From Stercorarius parasiticus (lineage: Eukaryota; Chordata; Aves; Charadriiformes; Stercorariidae): a DNA stretch of 64,000 nucleotides. The translations under genes were made by a program, and so were the position numbers. Position 1 is the stretch's first letter; each line of letters starts with the position of its first letter. Under the pieces are notes generated by a model. That model was not told the DNA's origin. It made no database searches and saw nothing but the letters and a program-made list of their open reading frames with translations. Where the stretch lies: contig VWZL01000194.1 in assembly GCA_013396915.1 (NCBI GenBank), forward strand, positions 498,092 to 562,091, read 5' to 3'. Of the stretch, positions 53,300 to 64,000 are shown in pieces.

Positions 53300-54517
53300 A
53301 AAGGAAATCAAAATACCTGATGGCTACAGACAGGTCAGTGCCATAAATGTTTGTACCGCAGAACAGAAGCTCTGTCTTGGACAGGTTGCATAGTTAGCAG
53401 CACTTCCTCCAAGTTGTTTGCACGCTGTTTTATGTACTAAGGTGATTAATGATCCAGCCGATCTGTGCCCATGAAGTATTAGCTGTACTTAACGTTTTAC
53501 CAGTGCCATACTGACTGGTCCATGTAGTATGTTTAGCCTTAAGACAACACTACTTCAAAAACAGCAAGTTATTCACAGTTCACTGAATTGGAAACATAAA
53601 AACCAAAGGAATTAACTGTAATCAGAGGTAATGGAACGGCGCTCATCTGACTTGCTCTGCATATTTCCCTAGTACCCTCCCTTGACATCATAATCACTTT
53701 GGTGAAGCGTTACATAGTAGCTGTACTTAGGCCATTATTTTCAACTCGAGTGTCCTGCTGCTGAAGGCGGGTAGTGTTTTATCACCCCTGGGGAGGGCAA
53801 GTGAGTTAAGAAAGGGATTGGTTCAAGCAGTCTCAACAGCCAAATATATGGTGCGAGAGACTGATATTTACCCCCTTAGTAACAGAAGGCCTACAGAATA
53901 ATTGCTGAAAGGCAATGTTTCTACACTTCAAATGTACAGTAGTACATTCACACAGATCTTGCTGTAGAGGACCAAAAAAGCCCAATGCAGGAGCACCATC
54001 CTTACACAAAACTGCCCAAGTCCCCTAACTGGTCCCTGTTACATGTTTTACGGATACCGTACACTTGGCTACAGATAAAAAAAAGAATCACAACCCCACA
54101 TCGTATGTATGTAAACCAGATCAAATCAAACGGACAAATGCAAATGTTCACCTTTCTGCAGGCTTTTCTTCGGTCCCCTGCCCCTGGTCACGCCAATTCC
54201 AGAAGCTGTGCTCCCTCTGTGGACTCATCTTAGAACCAAGAGACTGTACCCGGTTGCTTCCAAAGATAGTATAGTTAAAAATAAATCAATTACATCTGTT
54301 GGGATGGATGTCCTAAATAACTGACTCCATTTTCTTCAGCAAAAGCACTTGAGCTACATGGATTAGCTCATGCAAATGGAGGATGAGGTTTAAGACATTC
54401 TTCACAAGCCACAGCAACTGCCAGAGGTGCTTAGGCAGACAATTCCCTGCAGAGTTTGCTGTGGCTTGAAATCCTCTTTCCGGGCACCTCTAACACAAGC
54501 ATTGCAGAGTCCTCGGC
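53300..54517 (-). other. INPP5E: INPP5E 3' UTR (inferred)
   Basis: Non-coding sequence between the INPP5E stop and the nearest minus-strand AATAAA. No coding or repeat feature is evident. The extent is inferred only from the poly(A) signal. Confidence 0.4.
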
Positions 54518-57500
54518 TCAGGAAACGCTACATATGCTGCTGGATTTTTGGTCCTTTTGCTCTTGCCGTTTCTGAAGTTCCCTTGTAATCCGCCTCTTTA
54601 TTCCGATTAAATAGAGTTCTCTGTCAAACTGCCCTGCAGCAAGTGGAATGCTACAATATAAACACAAGCAATTAGATCAGGGCACAAATACATTCTTCTT
54701 GTTTACCCAACATTTACCAACTAGTTCATACAACGAAGGCCAGAAACCTAATTTTTACTTTCTTAAGGCATTCGGTAAGGTTTTTCACAATACATTTAAA
54801 TGAAGAAAATACTGGTTGTAAAAGGCAAATGTACTCTCAATTTAAGCATGAGCATGCCTGTATTCATAAGGTGCATACATAGAGGACATTCTTTATGACC
54901 CTAAACCAAAAACCGTCATCTGAAAAGCTGAACTAGCTTACTGTTAACTCGGTGTACTCGCTGGTATTGTTCATGCACAACAGTTCTTACCTTGGTCTGC
55001 TCTAGAGAGGCCAGAAGGAAACCCTGGCAGCCCAGCTTCACAGACTCCGCAATACTTCTGTTTAGTGGGTATTTAATACCCGTAAACAAAATAAAATCCC
55101 AATTCTAATTGCACTGTTGATCAAGTGCTTTGAGAAATGGCCATTTTCTTGATACCTGGGTCTTGAAATCCCCAAGCGTGCTACTCCCAGAAAAGAAACT
55201 AACTAAATTTCAGTGACTTAACCAAATTTTCTATGGAGTTCTACTAGCATGGCAGTCCACAGTGGGGCATTAAGAAACTTGGAAGATCTCAAAATATTTC
55301 ACTGACATACAGCTATGTTGAAATGCAGCCACCGAGGAGAAAAAACGGCCCTGATCCCAAAGAGGGAAAGAAGAACAGAAGAGGGAAGTTGTCCGTGCTC
55401 ATAGGAAGAAGAGAGCTGCATCTCAGATAAAACACAGATTTATAGTCAATTGCAATGCACTCTGTTTAACTCCCTCAGGAGGATTAAGGGACCTGGCAGC
55501 CAGGATTTCAGTTATCAGTGCAAGGCTTAAGCACTCTTATTGCTCTGACCACTGAGCATGTGTATTGGGTAAAAAACAAAGAGGCTGTGGAGCGCTACAT
55601 GGGATAAACTCTATTTCAGGGATTCTCCTGAGAGGGCAAACTCTGAACAGGAGCATATCCTCAGCATCACCGGAGCCATGTGCAATCATACAGAATGGTT
55701 GAGGAAGTACTAACTTGTCTCTGCCAGGTCTCACTTTCACACGAAACAAGGCAAATACAGGCCGATGGTCTGAAGTTTTGATCACAGGACAAGATGAGTA
55801 CTTGACAGCATGGATGTCGTCTCTGTACCGACTGCGGTACACAACTCGATCCTGGGAGGCAGAGAGAAAGGGGAGACTGACGGTAGCTCCCTTTACACAT
55901 CCCCCCTGCAAAAAAGCACTGGTTCACAAGAGACAAATACATTCATTTATCACACTCTGCTCGGTGAAATCAAGTGTCTTGGGCAGGCACACATTCACGA
56001 AGAATGTGTGTCTGATCCCAACAGCGGTTCTGTGCCCAGCTCTGAGCACAGGGGAGAATGCACTGGAACAGGACGTAAGGCAGGGAAAATGAAATTAGCA
56101 GCCTGTGCCAAACTCTCCCTCTGCTCACGGATTCAAACCAGTTCCACATGCCCTGTTGCCCTTAAGCAACAAATCTCAGCAGGACTGTATCTCGTGCAGC
56201 CCAACTGTGGAAGGCAGCTTTTTCTCGCAGGCGAGAATCCCCTTTGGAGGTGCATGTGAGGCTGAGCAGCCGTTCCGAGCACGCTGCTCTGAAATCACCC
56301 TTACCGTGTAGGAAGGAGTCCTTTGTTTGGAAGTGGTGTCATAGCTGTCCTTTCCTATGTCAAACTTGTAGGAGGGACGGAAATTAATGTCAGCCTCTTG
56401 GAATCCTTTGAAAATAGACCCTGTAAGGGAAGGGGAGAACAGCATGAATAACAAATTCCTCCTTCCTAAGAACCTGGCACACTTTTTGCATTTACTCAAC
56501 ACTGCTTAACTGATGCTGGCTAGAAACAACAGCCATGTACATACACGACTAGAAAAACCGCTTGGTCTCCAGAAAGGGAGCAAGCTCAAGTTCTTACACA
56601 GTGAGGATAAAAAATAGTCAGTGGCTATTTAAACAAAGAACACTTCATGCGTGCACTTCCCCTTCCACTGAAAGCTCATGATGCGTTGCACATGCTGGCT
56701 ATTCAAACCTAAATGCCCCAGACACTGTGACGGAAAGATGTCCAGTTTGTAGAGGAGTCAGATGAAACAAAGCAGAAAATGGCTTGGGAGATTACACTAT
56801 ATACAGCAAAATGCTATAGCAAAAAGTCCCTTGTACAGATTGCCCCTGTATTTGACAACTGCTGCCTTCCTTTTTTATGGAACTTAGTAAGAGAAAGCAG
56901 GAAAGGTCACTAGGAAATAGAGATTTATCTGCAATTATTTCTGTTCCTGGAGACTCAGAAGAAAAACAGCTGTCCCTCACCCCTACTCATTTCACTAGTA
57001 AGTTGGTCATATGCCAGTAGCTTGGACACGTCTGTTTCTGGGTTCTGGTTCAAGATGGAATCCACGGTCTCACGATCCTTATTTAGTCGGAAATTGAAGT
57101 CACCAAACCAGAAAACTTCATCAAACCGAGTTGTGACATCATCTGCAAATTCAAGCCAGAAGTGTCAGTGTAAAGGTAAACATCCTGAAAAGTTCTGAAA
57201 GGGAAAAAAAAAAATCCCAAACTTTTCTTCTCTAAATCTCCTTTTGACTTTTGAGGAAAAATAAAGTATATGATGTAGCTACACGCTACAGCTGTATGAT
57301 GCACAGTTTACTGAGAGTACAGCTAGATATGTTCAAGGAACAGGCATAAATTCTTTCTTTTTACTACCCGGAGATGTAATACTTGAGTATGCTTTCTGCC
57401 TGTGACCATCACAGAATGTGGTAATAAAAAACCAGTAGAAAACTGAAGCAAAATTTTAAAAAAACATAAAAAAAGCTGAAAGAGACCAAACTATCTATAG

Positions 57501-60500
57501 AACCTAAAAATATTATGAACGCAAAAACTTAATGCTACACAGCAGATAAAGAGTAAATTCATCTTTCTAGAAAAAGGACTTAGCTATATACCTAGACTTC
57601 ATGTTAACAGCACAGTATTAAGAAACAATAATGGAATTTGGCAAACAATACGCTGACCTGTGTACGTGCAAATTGAAATAATGTTCCTCCTCTTAAGTGT
57701 CAAAATAATTTCTAGTTGTTCTAGAAAACACTTGGAAAATGAAACACATCCATAATATTGATAAAAATTACACCAAAATTACCTTATTGCTATTCTGAGA
57801 AAAAACACATCACATGAAAATTCTTTTCAAATTTCCTCTCTCCCCCTCCATTTCAACTTTTTCTCTCAAACTCCCCCCAAAATTACGCCCCACCTGAAAA
57901 AAAAAATTATGCGAACAGTAACCATCCTCAGACAAAAAGACCCGTGGTCTCTTTTTATACTATCTCAAATTAGCACTCTCATTCTCTCTTCCTGAGTGTA
58001 GACTGACAATGGACAAACTCTGTCCATGTGGGCTCCCGAACAAACATAGTTTCACACTTACTAGAACTAGATCGATATGGGTTTGTGTCCGGAACATTCT
58101 TGGGAAGTGTAAGGGCTTGAATGGTTTTATTGTAGTCCAGTTTCCTCTCATTCACCTTGCTGTCCCCAGCTGAAAGACAGAAATCCCATTACTACCACCA
58201 ATGCATCGTTTTAATTCAATTACCGTTTTTGGTTACAACAGCAGCTTCCAAAGGGCATCGGACATCTCCCACGTGTAAAATGTAACGCACTGACCCAGGG
58301 AGCATACAGACTGAAAAATAATGACAGAAAGCGTGGAAAAAGGGATACAAATGTGGAGAGTTAATTTTTGTTTTTCTAAACACCGTTCTTTGGTAAGTTT
58401 GCTACAAAAAAAATCCCCCTCCCTTACCATCCTCAGCTCAGCAATCCTGAGCTTTAACTTCAGTATGCCCTGCTCCTCTATCCCCCTGCAGATTTTCTAC
58501 CTTTATAAAGCAACCCCCCTCCTCCCTTAATCAGGGCACTTCTAACAAGACCGTAAATGTCTCACATGTGAAGTGTGAGGTGATGAAGAGAAAGGAGGTC
58601 CCAAAAAACGTGAAGCAGATTCCCAGAGCTCCCTTGGTTTTGATCTGAGATACGATTCGAGTCGTCACCGTGGCATACTCCACCTCTGGAAAGAGAAAAA
58701 GAAGCTGCTGTTACTGAAAAGCCTCTAGAGGTAAGTGAGCAGGAAAGTTAGGCAAGGGATGGCCTTGGAGGAAAAGACAAGACACCCGATGGCAGCGGTC
58801 CTTTCCCTTCCCCACTCTCCAGCTCTTACTGGACCACACACCTGAGCAGAACCAGATGAGGTCCCTGCGAATGAAGACCGACATGTACAGCACCCCATGC
58901 GCAGCTGAGTAGAGCATGACGTAGTGGGGGCCTAGTGTCTCTTGCAGGCGGATCTCCCACTCTCTTCTGCAGGAAAGAACAACAGCTGGATCACAAGGAC
59001 AGTACAAGAGACAATAACCATCAAAGGAAATCAGCATTGCGAAAACAGAGCGATCCCTTTGCCAGGGTCAAGTAAGCGTAAGCAAAACCTCCACTGCCAC
59101 AGCGATGCTGCAGGGAAGGCTGGTCAGTTTGACGTGTAAATCCACACATGCCACGCAGAGGCTCTGTGTGTTGGTGAGAGCATTACTGCCGCTGCACCGA
59201 GCAGCTTGCAAACCTGGGGAAAAGGGAGTCCCACTGGGAAGATATCCTAAAAAAGCAGAGTCTGACACGAGGCTTCAACCTGCTCTTCTAGGGTTGGTCA
59301 ATCTCAGACGGACTAGAAATTTGCAGCAATATGCTACTCATGAGCACGTGTTTGCTAACGGCCAGCCCCTGAGCCAGCTCACAGCCAGCTCAGATCCACG
59401 GTAAGATGCCCACAGAAATCAGACAGGAGCTTGGCTATTAGCTGCCCTGACAACAGGACCAAGCTCTGTATCTACAGATTTTTGTGACATTTATCGCTAA
59501 AACTCATTTCCCCTGGTGCTCATGCACTGGAATTCAGAGTCTTATTAAATGGGTTTATTGAAAGTATTAATATGATGGAGACTATCTGGAGACTAAATAA
59601 AACCAAAGTGACTAGTTAACAATAAAAGAGGATGGTTCATTACATTGTTTTTGCTACCTGTCTGGACAGCCTTCTTGAACCCCAATGACATACATGTCCT
59701 GGGCATAGTCGGGATCTGCTGGTAATAAGAAATCATCCAGATTCACAGGGAGTTCCTATCATTAAAAAAAAAAAAAAGCAGTTATGCAAACATTTACTAG
59801 AAAAGTCCAAGAAAAGTCAGAAAAGTCCAGGCTAAGCTACAAGTTCAACAGCATATACAAACAATTCACACTTCAAACAATAGGTTAAGTGATAATACTA
59901 TGAATTCTCGTTAAGGTGAACATGCATGAGAAGGCCTTATAATTTTATAAAGACAATAAATTCAGGTTGACAAGGAATGCAGTCATGAACAGAAAAAAAG
60001 CATTCCACCAGTCTTTGCAGTAAAGTTAGGGTAACTTTACCACTGCCAGAAGACCTGTGGAGACTTACGTGCACATACCTTCTGACCCTGCATGTTCCAG
60101 GTGGCCACAAAAATGCCAATATTCCGATCAGGGAAATATCTGCTAAGTTCTTCTGCTCCCAGTAAGGCACCAGTTGCCAGAAGGCTGCCTTCCAAATAGC
60201 TTCTGTGAACAGAAGACACGTAAAAGAGCACCTAAGGAAACGTTGGAATAATGATTTGTAACTTTTGAATCTTGAGTTAATCAAGAACATATCTTTAGCT
60301 CAAGAAAATGGCATTTAGTATTTATATATTGTTCTGCTCGCCTGAAGTTCCTTATAAAGTTCCAACCCTTATAGAGAGTTCATGGATCACATGCAAGAAA
60401 ACAAAACTATTGTCATAAACCGCCCTTTTCCAAGCCAGGACACGAGTATGATGGTGAGTCTGATGCTGCACAGGTTCTGTGATGAGAAGACTGAAGCCAT

Positions 60501-62856
60501 CCAAAGTTTTCCATCCCCCTAGAACTTACCACAAACACAAATTGAAGAGATTGCTTTGATATTTGAGTGTCTTGAAGCAGGTCAGCGTACTTAAAACATG
60601 AAAAGAGCTCCACCACTCCCAGTGTTCTGGCACCACGTTGCTCCTAATCAAGGATTCAAACTCACATTCTTCCTTCAATTCAGCTCATCTAATTAGCTTT
60701 CAAGTAAATAATTTCTTGAGTCTGAGGTCTAAAAGAACATCACCTTCGAAAAGGACAGAGCTGCCTCACAGCACCCGCCTCTCCAAAGTACATGCTGCTT
60801 ACAAAAGCAAGGGGTATTGGCAAAAGGACTACAAGTTGAATAAGTATTTTTAATCTTGCTTAAGCTCTACAAATAACGATGACAGCATGACGCCAGGGAA
60901 TGCTGCGCAACCCACTGCTCTGCCCAGCTGCCCACCTGACTCCAAGCCTTGCAGAGGCAAGTGAAAGAAAACCCCTCATGGCAAACAAGTAACAATCTAC
61001 TTTTGGGGCTTTTTTACCAGTTAGTAACACTTTATCTCAGAATAATTTTCCCCTGTACCACTGACTCCCAGTCTTTGGATCAAGGATCAGATTTATCCCT
61101 CAAGGTCTTGCAGACTGTTGTGTGTCTGTAACATACCGCCTTTAGCTGGGTGTTTGATGTCCTTTACCATTTAACACGTTTCCTGACCTGCGGCATTACC
61201 AACAATACCCATTGCAGTGCTTGTGCTGTGTGCTGCCAGGTCTTCACAAATAGTGGTTCTGCAGCCAACACAAGAAGAGGACTCGATACACTAGCAAGCG
61301 GATTAATACACCCACCTCAGTTCCCTCCAATCAATAATCTATATTTAGCTGAGAATGAAGACAAATGAGCAACCAGAGCAAGAGGTCAGGGCCACGCTAG
61401 GAGAAAGTACTGAGATCTGACTGGAATCAGACTCAAGAGATTCCTGGAAATGCTGGGGCAGAGGAGCTCCCGTGGGACACCGAAGCAGTTCACGGTACAT
61501 GATTTGATCCTGCCAGAAGCTCAACATCTGCAGAGGACCCTCAGCACTTTACAGAATTGTGCTAGTACTGCATGTACTGCATGACAATTTCAAGCTAAAA
61601 TATTTGGGGTTTTTCCTGCCATTATACACTTCAGTTCGAGCCGAATGTACTTTTAGATTTTAAAAAAAAATTAGTTTTTCCCAACCGTTAGCATGCGCAG
61701 CTACCGTTCCTTAATTTTCAAAACAGATTACTTAAATATTGCAAGAAGCTGACAGCAAATCAAACTTACAGTTACGTAAAACAATACCCAGCTGAAAGGA
61801 GCAAATATACAGCGTTTGTACTAATCTCTTCATCTTCAATCTGTTTCCAGTCTCCACAGCAGAATAAACAACACAGAACAACTTCTGTGCTCTCCCGATC
61901 GGTCTGAAGCTCCCTGCCTCTGCCCAGCAGGATTCCGCAGGGCAGCTGGCTCCCTGCTAACACCCCCCAAACTTTGCCAGGAGAAGCTGGGGGACTTACC
62001 TGCTTCGAACATCCTTGGAGCGAATGGGAGTGAGCAGGCTGAACGTAGATTTCATGGAGTCTGTGGAGCAATTATCATAGACCATCCCGTTGCCATGTAG
62101 CCTGGTATCGCTCAAGCTGCTGCTTACCCTCCCAAACTTGTGCTGAGAATAATGTCGATAATCCATACAATCTGAGTCAATCCTATTAGCTGTCCTCAGT
62201 GTGTGAGAGGCCACATTGAACTCCATGGGCGGCAGAGGTCGAGCCGGCATTATTTGGGACAGCCGGGGTTTGCCGCCTGCAAAAGCTTTCCCCCGCAGAA
62301 GCCCACCAAAGGCACTGGAGATCTCAGAGGCTCGTTTCCCCAGGTCGGAGGTGCCTCCTCTGCTCTTCCCCATGGGACCAGCTTCCGAGGCATCTGGTGA
62401 ACTGTGCAAGGAGTTCTGCTGGCAGCACTGATGGCAGGGGCTTGCCCTACCCCTGACGGGAGGGCTGAGAGACGCTTCCTGCAGAGAACCATTTGAGGAA
62501 CTTGTCTCGTTGGGATCAGTCAGACTTTCCTGACTCGTTCTGAACCGCCTCCACCTCCTCCAGCTTTTCTCATCCAAAGATGCAGCACGCTCCAGCCGGG
62601 GTTTCCGAGGAGGCCTTGGAGTGATTGATTTAATTTTCATATGAGCTTTGAGTTCATCTGGTAGAAGCTTTAGGGTTTCATTTAAAGAGGTGCCTACACT
62701 TGGAGGATCTTCAAAGGTAAGCACCCCATTGCCACCAGCCTCCTTCTTGGCTGCTTTGCCAGCTTTTTTAGCGTGCAGGTCCTGTACTGCTCCACCCTCC
62801 GTGCTCCGAGTAACACATGCCCCTGAGTGCTGCGGAAATCCATTTGGAGTACTCAT
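54518..62856 (-). CDS. INPP5E: INPP5E, ciliary inositol polyphosphate-5-phosphatase E
   Basis: Ten coding exons (minus): 62000-62856, 60079-60202, 59658-59755, 58842-58966, 58566-58685, 58062-58169, 56981-57142, 56305-56420, 55715-55851 and 54518-54650. All phases agree; 659 aa (human 644). It removes the 5-phosphate from PI(4,5)P2 and PI(3,4,5)P3 at the primary cilium. The N-terminal ~285 residues are Pro/Ser-rich and poorly conserved except [15 protein letters not shown] and [20 protein letters not shown]. The phosphatase domain shows ATWNMQGQK (about 319-327), GVQEG (352-356), FWFGDFNFR (488-496) and TSDHRPV (596-602), all catalytic motifs intact. The C-terminus ends CSVS, a CaaX-type prenylation box as in human. 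The frame continues upstream of the ATG for 17 sense codons with no other ATG and then more codons to an in-frame TAA, so ATG 62854-62856 is the likely start. A non-coding first exon probably lies in the CpG island near the window end. Confidence 0.95.
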
Positions 62857-63689
62857 TCTCCCCTGGGTACCAGCTACGGACACTGGTCCGTATGAAAAGC
62901 TCCTCACCGCATAGTTTCCTTCCCTTGCTTAGCCCAGAGGCTCACAGGGCTTTAACCAAGCCAGAAAGACATGGAAATCGGAGACAGCTCTGTCTTTAGT
63001 TGAGAATGAAGGGCAGGGGTATGTGCAGGCCGATGCATTGTCTGCACAATTTCAAGAGGTGGGATACCTGGATTTCGCCAAGAGAAACACGTAAGAATGA
63101 AAAGTTATTGAGCTGCGAATTCCGCTCCTTAATCAGAAAGCAAGCTCCTCACAGCACCTCCCTCTAGAACAACTCAAACCTTAACATGACCTTGTTAGAA
63201 GATCAACGTTATTTTCTTTTTTTTTTTCAAGAGCAAAGCAGCGAACTGACTTCCTCGCTGCTGTGGGCATCACGGCTGTGTACAGACTTCTTTAAGAGAA
63301 GCTTGTGTATACTGTTAGCGTGAAACAAAATCAAAACTGCACATAAATCACAGCTTGTCCTCCTTGCTGTACCATGAGTCACCAGTACAACCAGCCTTCG
63401 GGCTGCCCAGAGCACCGGCTGCCAGAGGCCAGGAAATTTCCAGTGATCTCAGCTTCTACCTTGATCTCACAGCGGGGAGATCGCTGACACCTTTTCTTGC
63501 TTTGTGCCAAGCCCCGTCCGCTACCACTGGAACTGAGAAAATATCTGAGGAGCAGTTCTAGGGATACAGAATCGGGGTTCAAGGTAAACTCCTTAAGGGG
63601 GTAACGTAAACTTGGGGGGAAAGCACCTCCTTATTCTGCAGTTATTGCGACCCAAACTTCCCAGCTGCAGAGGCACACTCCGTAGCTCT

Positions 63690-64000
63690 GTACTGGAAAC
63701 GCCAAATCCCGTAAAGCGCTCGTTCTGTGCCCGAGGCGAGGCCGCCCGCCCTCTGCGCTGCCCGGGCCGGAGGGAGAGCTCCGCCAGCGCCTCACACCNG
63801 CCCCGCCCCGCCACCACCGTCCCAGCCCTGAGAGGGGACGACACGACGGACGCGACCCCTCTCCACGGCCGCGGGCACCGTCCGCCTCAGAGAGACCACT
63901 GACCTCCGGGCCCGCTGCCGCCCCGGCGGAGGCCGGCTCCGCTGCGCTGGCCTCGGCGGTATTCCAGTGGGCCGGGCCCCGCCGGCTGCACCCGGGGGCG
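63690..64000 (-). promoter_or_regulatory. INPP5E: CpG-rich island, probable INPP5E promoter
   Basis: The base composition turns strongly GC- and CpG-rich from about 63690 to the window end, with an undetermined base at 63799. It lies about 0.8 kb upstream of the INPP5E start codon. It probably contains the transcription start and a non-coding first exon, or a promoter shared with the next gene. I could not define a donor or start site. The frames open here on both strands are typical of GC-rich DNA and are not called as genes. Confidence 0.5.

Noticed and set aside
63593..63902. Open frames at the window end on both strands (83 and 96 codons)
   Set aside because: CpG-island sequence with an N; stop codons are rare by composition and there is no protein signature.

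Overview
This is a stretch of vertebrate nuclear genome, almost certainly a bird. The genes have many small exons with GT-AG introns, the promoters sit in GC-rich islands, and the only clear transposons are CR1-type LINEs with the ATTCTATG-type 3' end typical of birds. The gene order GPSM1 > / < DNLZ / < CARD9 / < SNAPC4 / < ENTR1 (SDCCAG3) / PMPCA > / < INPP5E is the same as human 9q34.3, so this is a conserved vertebrate block. Gene names come from recognising the translated exons; no database search was run.

Layout: 1-339 is the last coding exon of GPSM1 (+), followed by a 3' UTR to about 2.4 kb and about 5 kb with no gene I can support. DNLZ (-) lies at 7.7-9.1 kb and CARD9 (-) at 9.4-17.8 kb, with CARD9's poly(A) signal only about 100 bp from the DNLZ start codon. 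About 5 kb of apparent non-coding sequence separates CARD9 from the SNAPC4 stop. SNAPC4 (-) spans 22.8-42.5 kb in 22 coding exons, and one intron is almost filled by a nearly full-frame CR1 reverse-transcriptase ORF in antisense orientation. ENTR1 (-) spans 42.8-46.85 kb and is head-to-head with PMPCA (+, 46.85-51.7 kb). PMPCA converges tail-to-tail on INPP5E (-, 54.5-62.9 kb). A CpG-rich island, probably the INPP5E promoter, closes the window.

For most multi-exon genes the exon chain closes exactly in phase: CARD9 529 aa, SNAPC4 1574 aa, ENTR1 291 aa, INPP5E 659 aa, DNLZ 177 aa. The functions are ordinary housekeeping, immune and ciliary ones: G-protein regulation, mitochondrial Hsp70 escort, antifungal innate signalling, snRNA gene transcription, endosomal trafficking, mitochondrial presequence cleavage and ciliary phosphoinositide hydrolysis. 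They are neighbours by conserved synteny, not an operon or pathway.

The most notable observations are: (1) a probable assembly error at the ENTR1/PMPCA promoter, where a promoter-like segment bounded by single Ns sits inside PMPCA exon 2 between two copies of the same 74 bp of coding sequence; (2) the antisense CR1 with one in-frame stop; (3) a 32-bp tandem duplication across a SNAPC4 splice donor in which the outer copy has lost its GT; (4) a 28-nt SNAPC4 micro-exon. I found no evidence of a new biological system, CRISPR array, tRNA or rRNA.
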